Both the position numbers and the translations under genes were made by a program. Below, piece after piece: positions 43,985 through 45,068 of a DNA stretch of 45,068 nt. Below the pieces are notes generated by a model. The model had not been told where the DNA came from. It did no database searches and was given only the letters and a program-made list of their open reading frames with translations. The DNA is from an uncultured Rivibacter sp. (GTDB lineage: Bacteria; Pseudomonadota; Gammaproteobacteria; Burkholderiales; Burkholderiaceae), in assembly GCA_946481025.1 (NCBI GenBank), contig CAMLNA010000018.1:1-45068 (forward strand), in the 5' to 3' direction. How positions within the stretch are numbered: the first letter of the stretch is position 1; each line of letters begins with the position of its first letter.

Positions 43985-44021
43985 AAGGCCTGCAGCGCCA
44001 GCGTTGCAGGCCTTTCGTTTT
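43985..44021 (+). terminator. rho-independent terminator after the hydroxylase operon
   Basis: AAGGCCTGCA (43985-43994) pairs perfectly with TGCAGGCCTT (44005-44014), a 10-bp stem with a 10-base loop, followed by TCGTTTT. It lies 36 bases after the iorB stop and separates the operon from the cytidylyltransferase gene. Confidence 0.85.
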
Positions 44022-44046
44022 CATCAAGCGATTTCTTCACGGGGTA

Positions 44047-44088
44047 TCGCCTTAGGGAGAGTGCCTTAGGGATATCGCCTTAAGTGAA
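44047..44088. repeat. three tandem 14-base repeats (core GCCTTAGGGA)
   Basis: The core GCCTTAGGGA occurs at 44049-44058 and 44063-44072, with a third, changed copy (GCCTTAAGTG) at 44077-44086, at exact 14-base spacing. The block is bracketed by GGGG (44041-44044) and CCCC (44091-44094). It lies about 105 bases before the MocA-like gene, so it may be a regulator-binding array. Confidence 0.6.
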
Positions 44089-44193
44089 GTCCCCATTTCG
44101 CCCGGTGCGCGAAAGCTGTCCCATAGGAACGGGGAGCAGACTTGTCATGTGTGCATGGGGCAGAAGCAGTTGCAGTCGCAGTGGAGGTGCCGC

Positions 44194-44835
44194 GTGAAGA
44201 CGGCAGAACCTGTCATCGTCGTATTGGCCGCTGGTAGCGGTTCCAGATTCCAGGGGCAGCATCACAAGCTGATGCAGCCGCTCGGGGCGCTCAGCGTGCT
44301 GGCCACCACCCTGCAGCATGCGGTCGCGACCGGCCTGCCGGTCGTGGTGGTCACTACCGAGTCGCTGGCCGAGCAGGCGCGTCACGTGGTGGCCGCCAAG
44401 GACGTGGTGCTGCTGCCCATGGTGGGCTCGGCCAGCATGGAGCCCCTGGGCATGGGCTATTCCATTGCCGCGGGCGTGACCGCGCGGCCGCATGCCTGCG
44501 GCTGGCTCGTGCTGCCGGGCGACATGCCCATGGTGCAGCCGGCTTCGCTGCTGGCCGTTGCCAGGGCGCTGGTCAACTACCCGGTCGCCTATGCGCAGCA
44601 CCAGGGCCGGCGCGGGCACCCGGTCGGATTCGCTGCCGAGCTGTACTCGGAGCTCGCCACCCTGAGCGGTGACGAAGGCGCGCGGCGCCTGCTGGGGCGA
44701 TATCCGTCCCACGGCGTCGAGGTCGACGACCCGGGCGTGCTGCTCGACGTCGACACCGAGGACGACCTGCATGCCCTGCGCCTCGTGCAGGGCGGCGGAG
44801 GGGCCCTGCACAACACCGCGCTGATGTTCAGGTGA
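44194..44835 (+). CDS. mocA: MobA-like NTP transferase, probable molybdenum cofactor cytidylyltransferase (MocA-type)
   Basis: The 213-residue protein has the nucleotidyltransferase signature VLAAGSGSRFQGQHHKL (about 10-27), MEPLGMGYSIAAGV, LPGDMPMVQP and GRRGHPVGF. MocA adds CMP to the molybdenum cofactor to make the MCD form used by xanthine-oxidase-family enzymes, which is what the upstream hydroxylase needs. I prefer GTG 44194, with GGAGG at 44183-44187; ATG 44149 would add 15 residues lying upstream of that site. Not certainly MocA: similar domains transfer other nucleotides, but the neighbour supports it. Confidence 0.82.
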   Translation: MKTAEPVIVVLAAGSGSRFQGQHHKLMQPLGALSVLATTLQHAVATGLPVVVVTTESLAEQARHVVAAKDVVLLPMVGSASMEPLGMGYSIAAGVTARPHACGWLVLPGDMPMVQPASLLAVARALVNYPVAYAQHQGRRGHPVGFAAELYSELATLSGDEGARRLLGRYPSHGVEVDDPGVLLDVDTEDDLHALRLVQGGGGALHNTALMFR

Positions 44836-44841
44836 GCGTCG

Positions 44842-45068
44842 TCATGTGAGCCCGTGGCGGCGTGCCAGCCCCGCCAGCCGCTCGATCTCCGCATCGCGGA
44901 TGCCGAGCTTGCGCAGGCCGTCGGCGGTGGCCAGCAGGTAGTCCAGCGTGGTGCCGAAGCGCCCGCGTGCATCGCGCAGGATCCTCACCATCTGCTCGTC
45001 GTCGATGGGCCCTGTGTAGCTCGGGCTGCTGCGGCTCAGGGTGAAGGCCAGTGCCTTCACCGGCCCCT
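44842..45068 (-). CDS. ChaC-like gamma-glutamylcyclotransferase, C-terminal end (partial)
   Basis: The visible 75 or so residues run off the right edge. The sequence VKALAFTLSRSSPSYTGPID, then RDARGRFGTTLDYLLATADGLRKLGIRDAEIERLAGL, matches the C-terminal end of ChaC proteins, which cut glutathione into 5-oxoproline and Cys-Gly. The catalytic Glu lies outside the window. The in-frame GTG at 45060 is internal and not the true start. It is convergent with the MocA-like gene. Confidence 0.75.
   Translation of the reverse strand, partial: GPVKALAFTLSRSSPSYTGPIDDEQMVRILRDARGRFGTTLDYLLATADGLRKLGIRDAEIERLAGLARRHGLT

Overview
The window is a GC-rich stretch of a betaproteobacterial chromosome. It fits Burkholderiales, plausibly the Rubrivivax/Leptothrix-like group; this placement is inferred from codon use, gene families and order (nrdR-glyA, ribD-ribBX-ribH-nusB, fimT-pilVWX-pilY1-pilE), not from a marker gene. 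It holds about 46 protein genes, tightly packed, many with 4-base stop/start overlaps. I see no rRNA, tRNA, CRISPR array, insertion sequence or phage gene. No gap between genes exceeds 300 bases.

Layout. 1-1717: end of a 5-oxoprolinase/hydantoinase B gene, a membrane protein and pyroglutamyl peptidase, a likely pyroglutamate salvage unit. 1721-5052: an ECF sigma factor with a tiny zinc-finger anti-sigma, divergent from a four-gene MNIO (DUF692) RiPP operon: DUF2282 precursor, DUF692 enzyme, DUF2063 partner and DoxX membrane protein. This is the bufferin/gig-type copper-stress system and the most interesting locus here. 5066-10103: a DinB-like protein facing ybgC-tolQ-tolR-tolA, preceded on the same strand by a Ser/Thr kinase with a PEGA domain and a TPR-like lipoprotein. 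10203-14711: riboflavin genes ribD, a ribBA variant with a decayed RibA half, ribH, then nusB and an aminotransferase. 14742-21790: type IV pilus minor pilins and the PilY1 tip adhesin, plus an isolated FimT/GspH-like gene on the opposite strand.

21938-24813: nrdR, glyA (with a hairpin-rich leader) and a membrane-anchored lytic transglycosylase. 25048-31083: ubiD, an ElyC/YdcF-like protein, a prolyl oligopeptidase, a cupin and msrA. 31118-33649: a small His-rich exported protein and a ZnuD-like TonB receptor, separated by two perfect hairpins. 33752-39400: two paralogous PAS hybrid histidine kinases in tandem, differing by about one PAS domain. 39404-41072: an SDR and pdxH. 41228-45068: a two-subunit molybdenum hydroxylase (IorAB type), a terminator, three 14-base repeats, a MocA-like cytidylyltransferase, and the end of a ChaC gene.

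Themes: envelope biology (Tol, pili, transglycosylase, ElyC), metal handling (bufferin locus, zinc-type receptor), and glutathione/pyroglutamate turnover at both ends (oxoprolinase, Pcp, ChaC).
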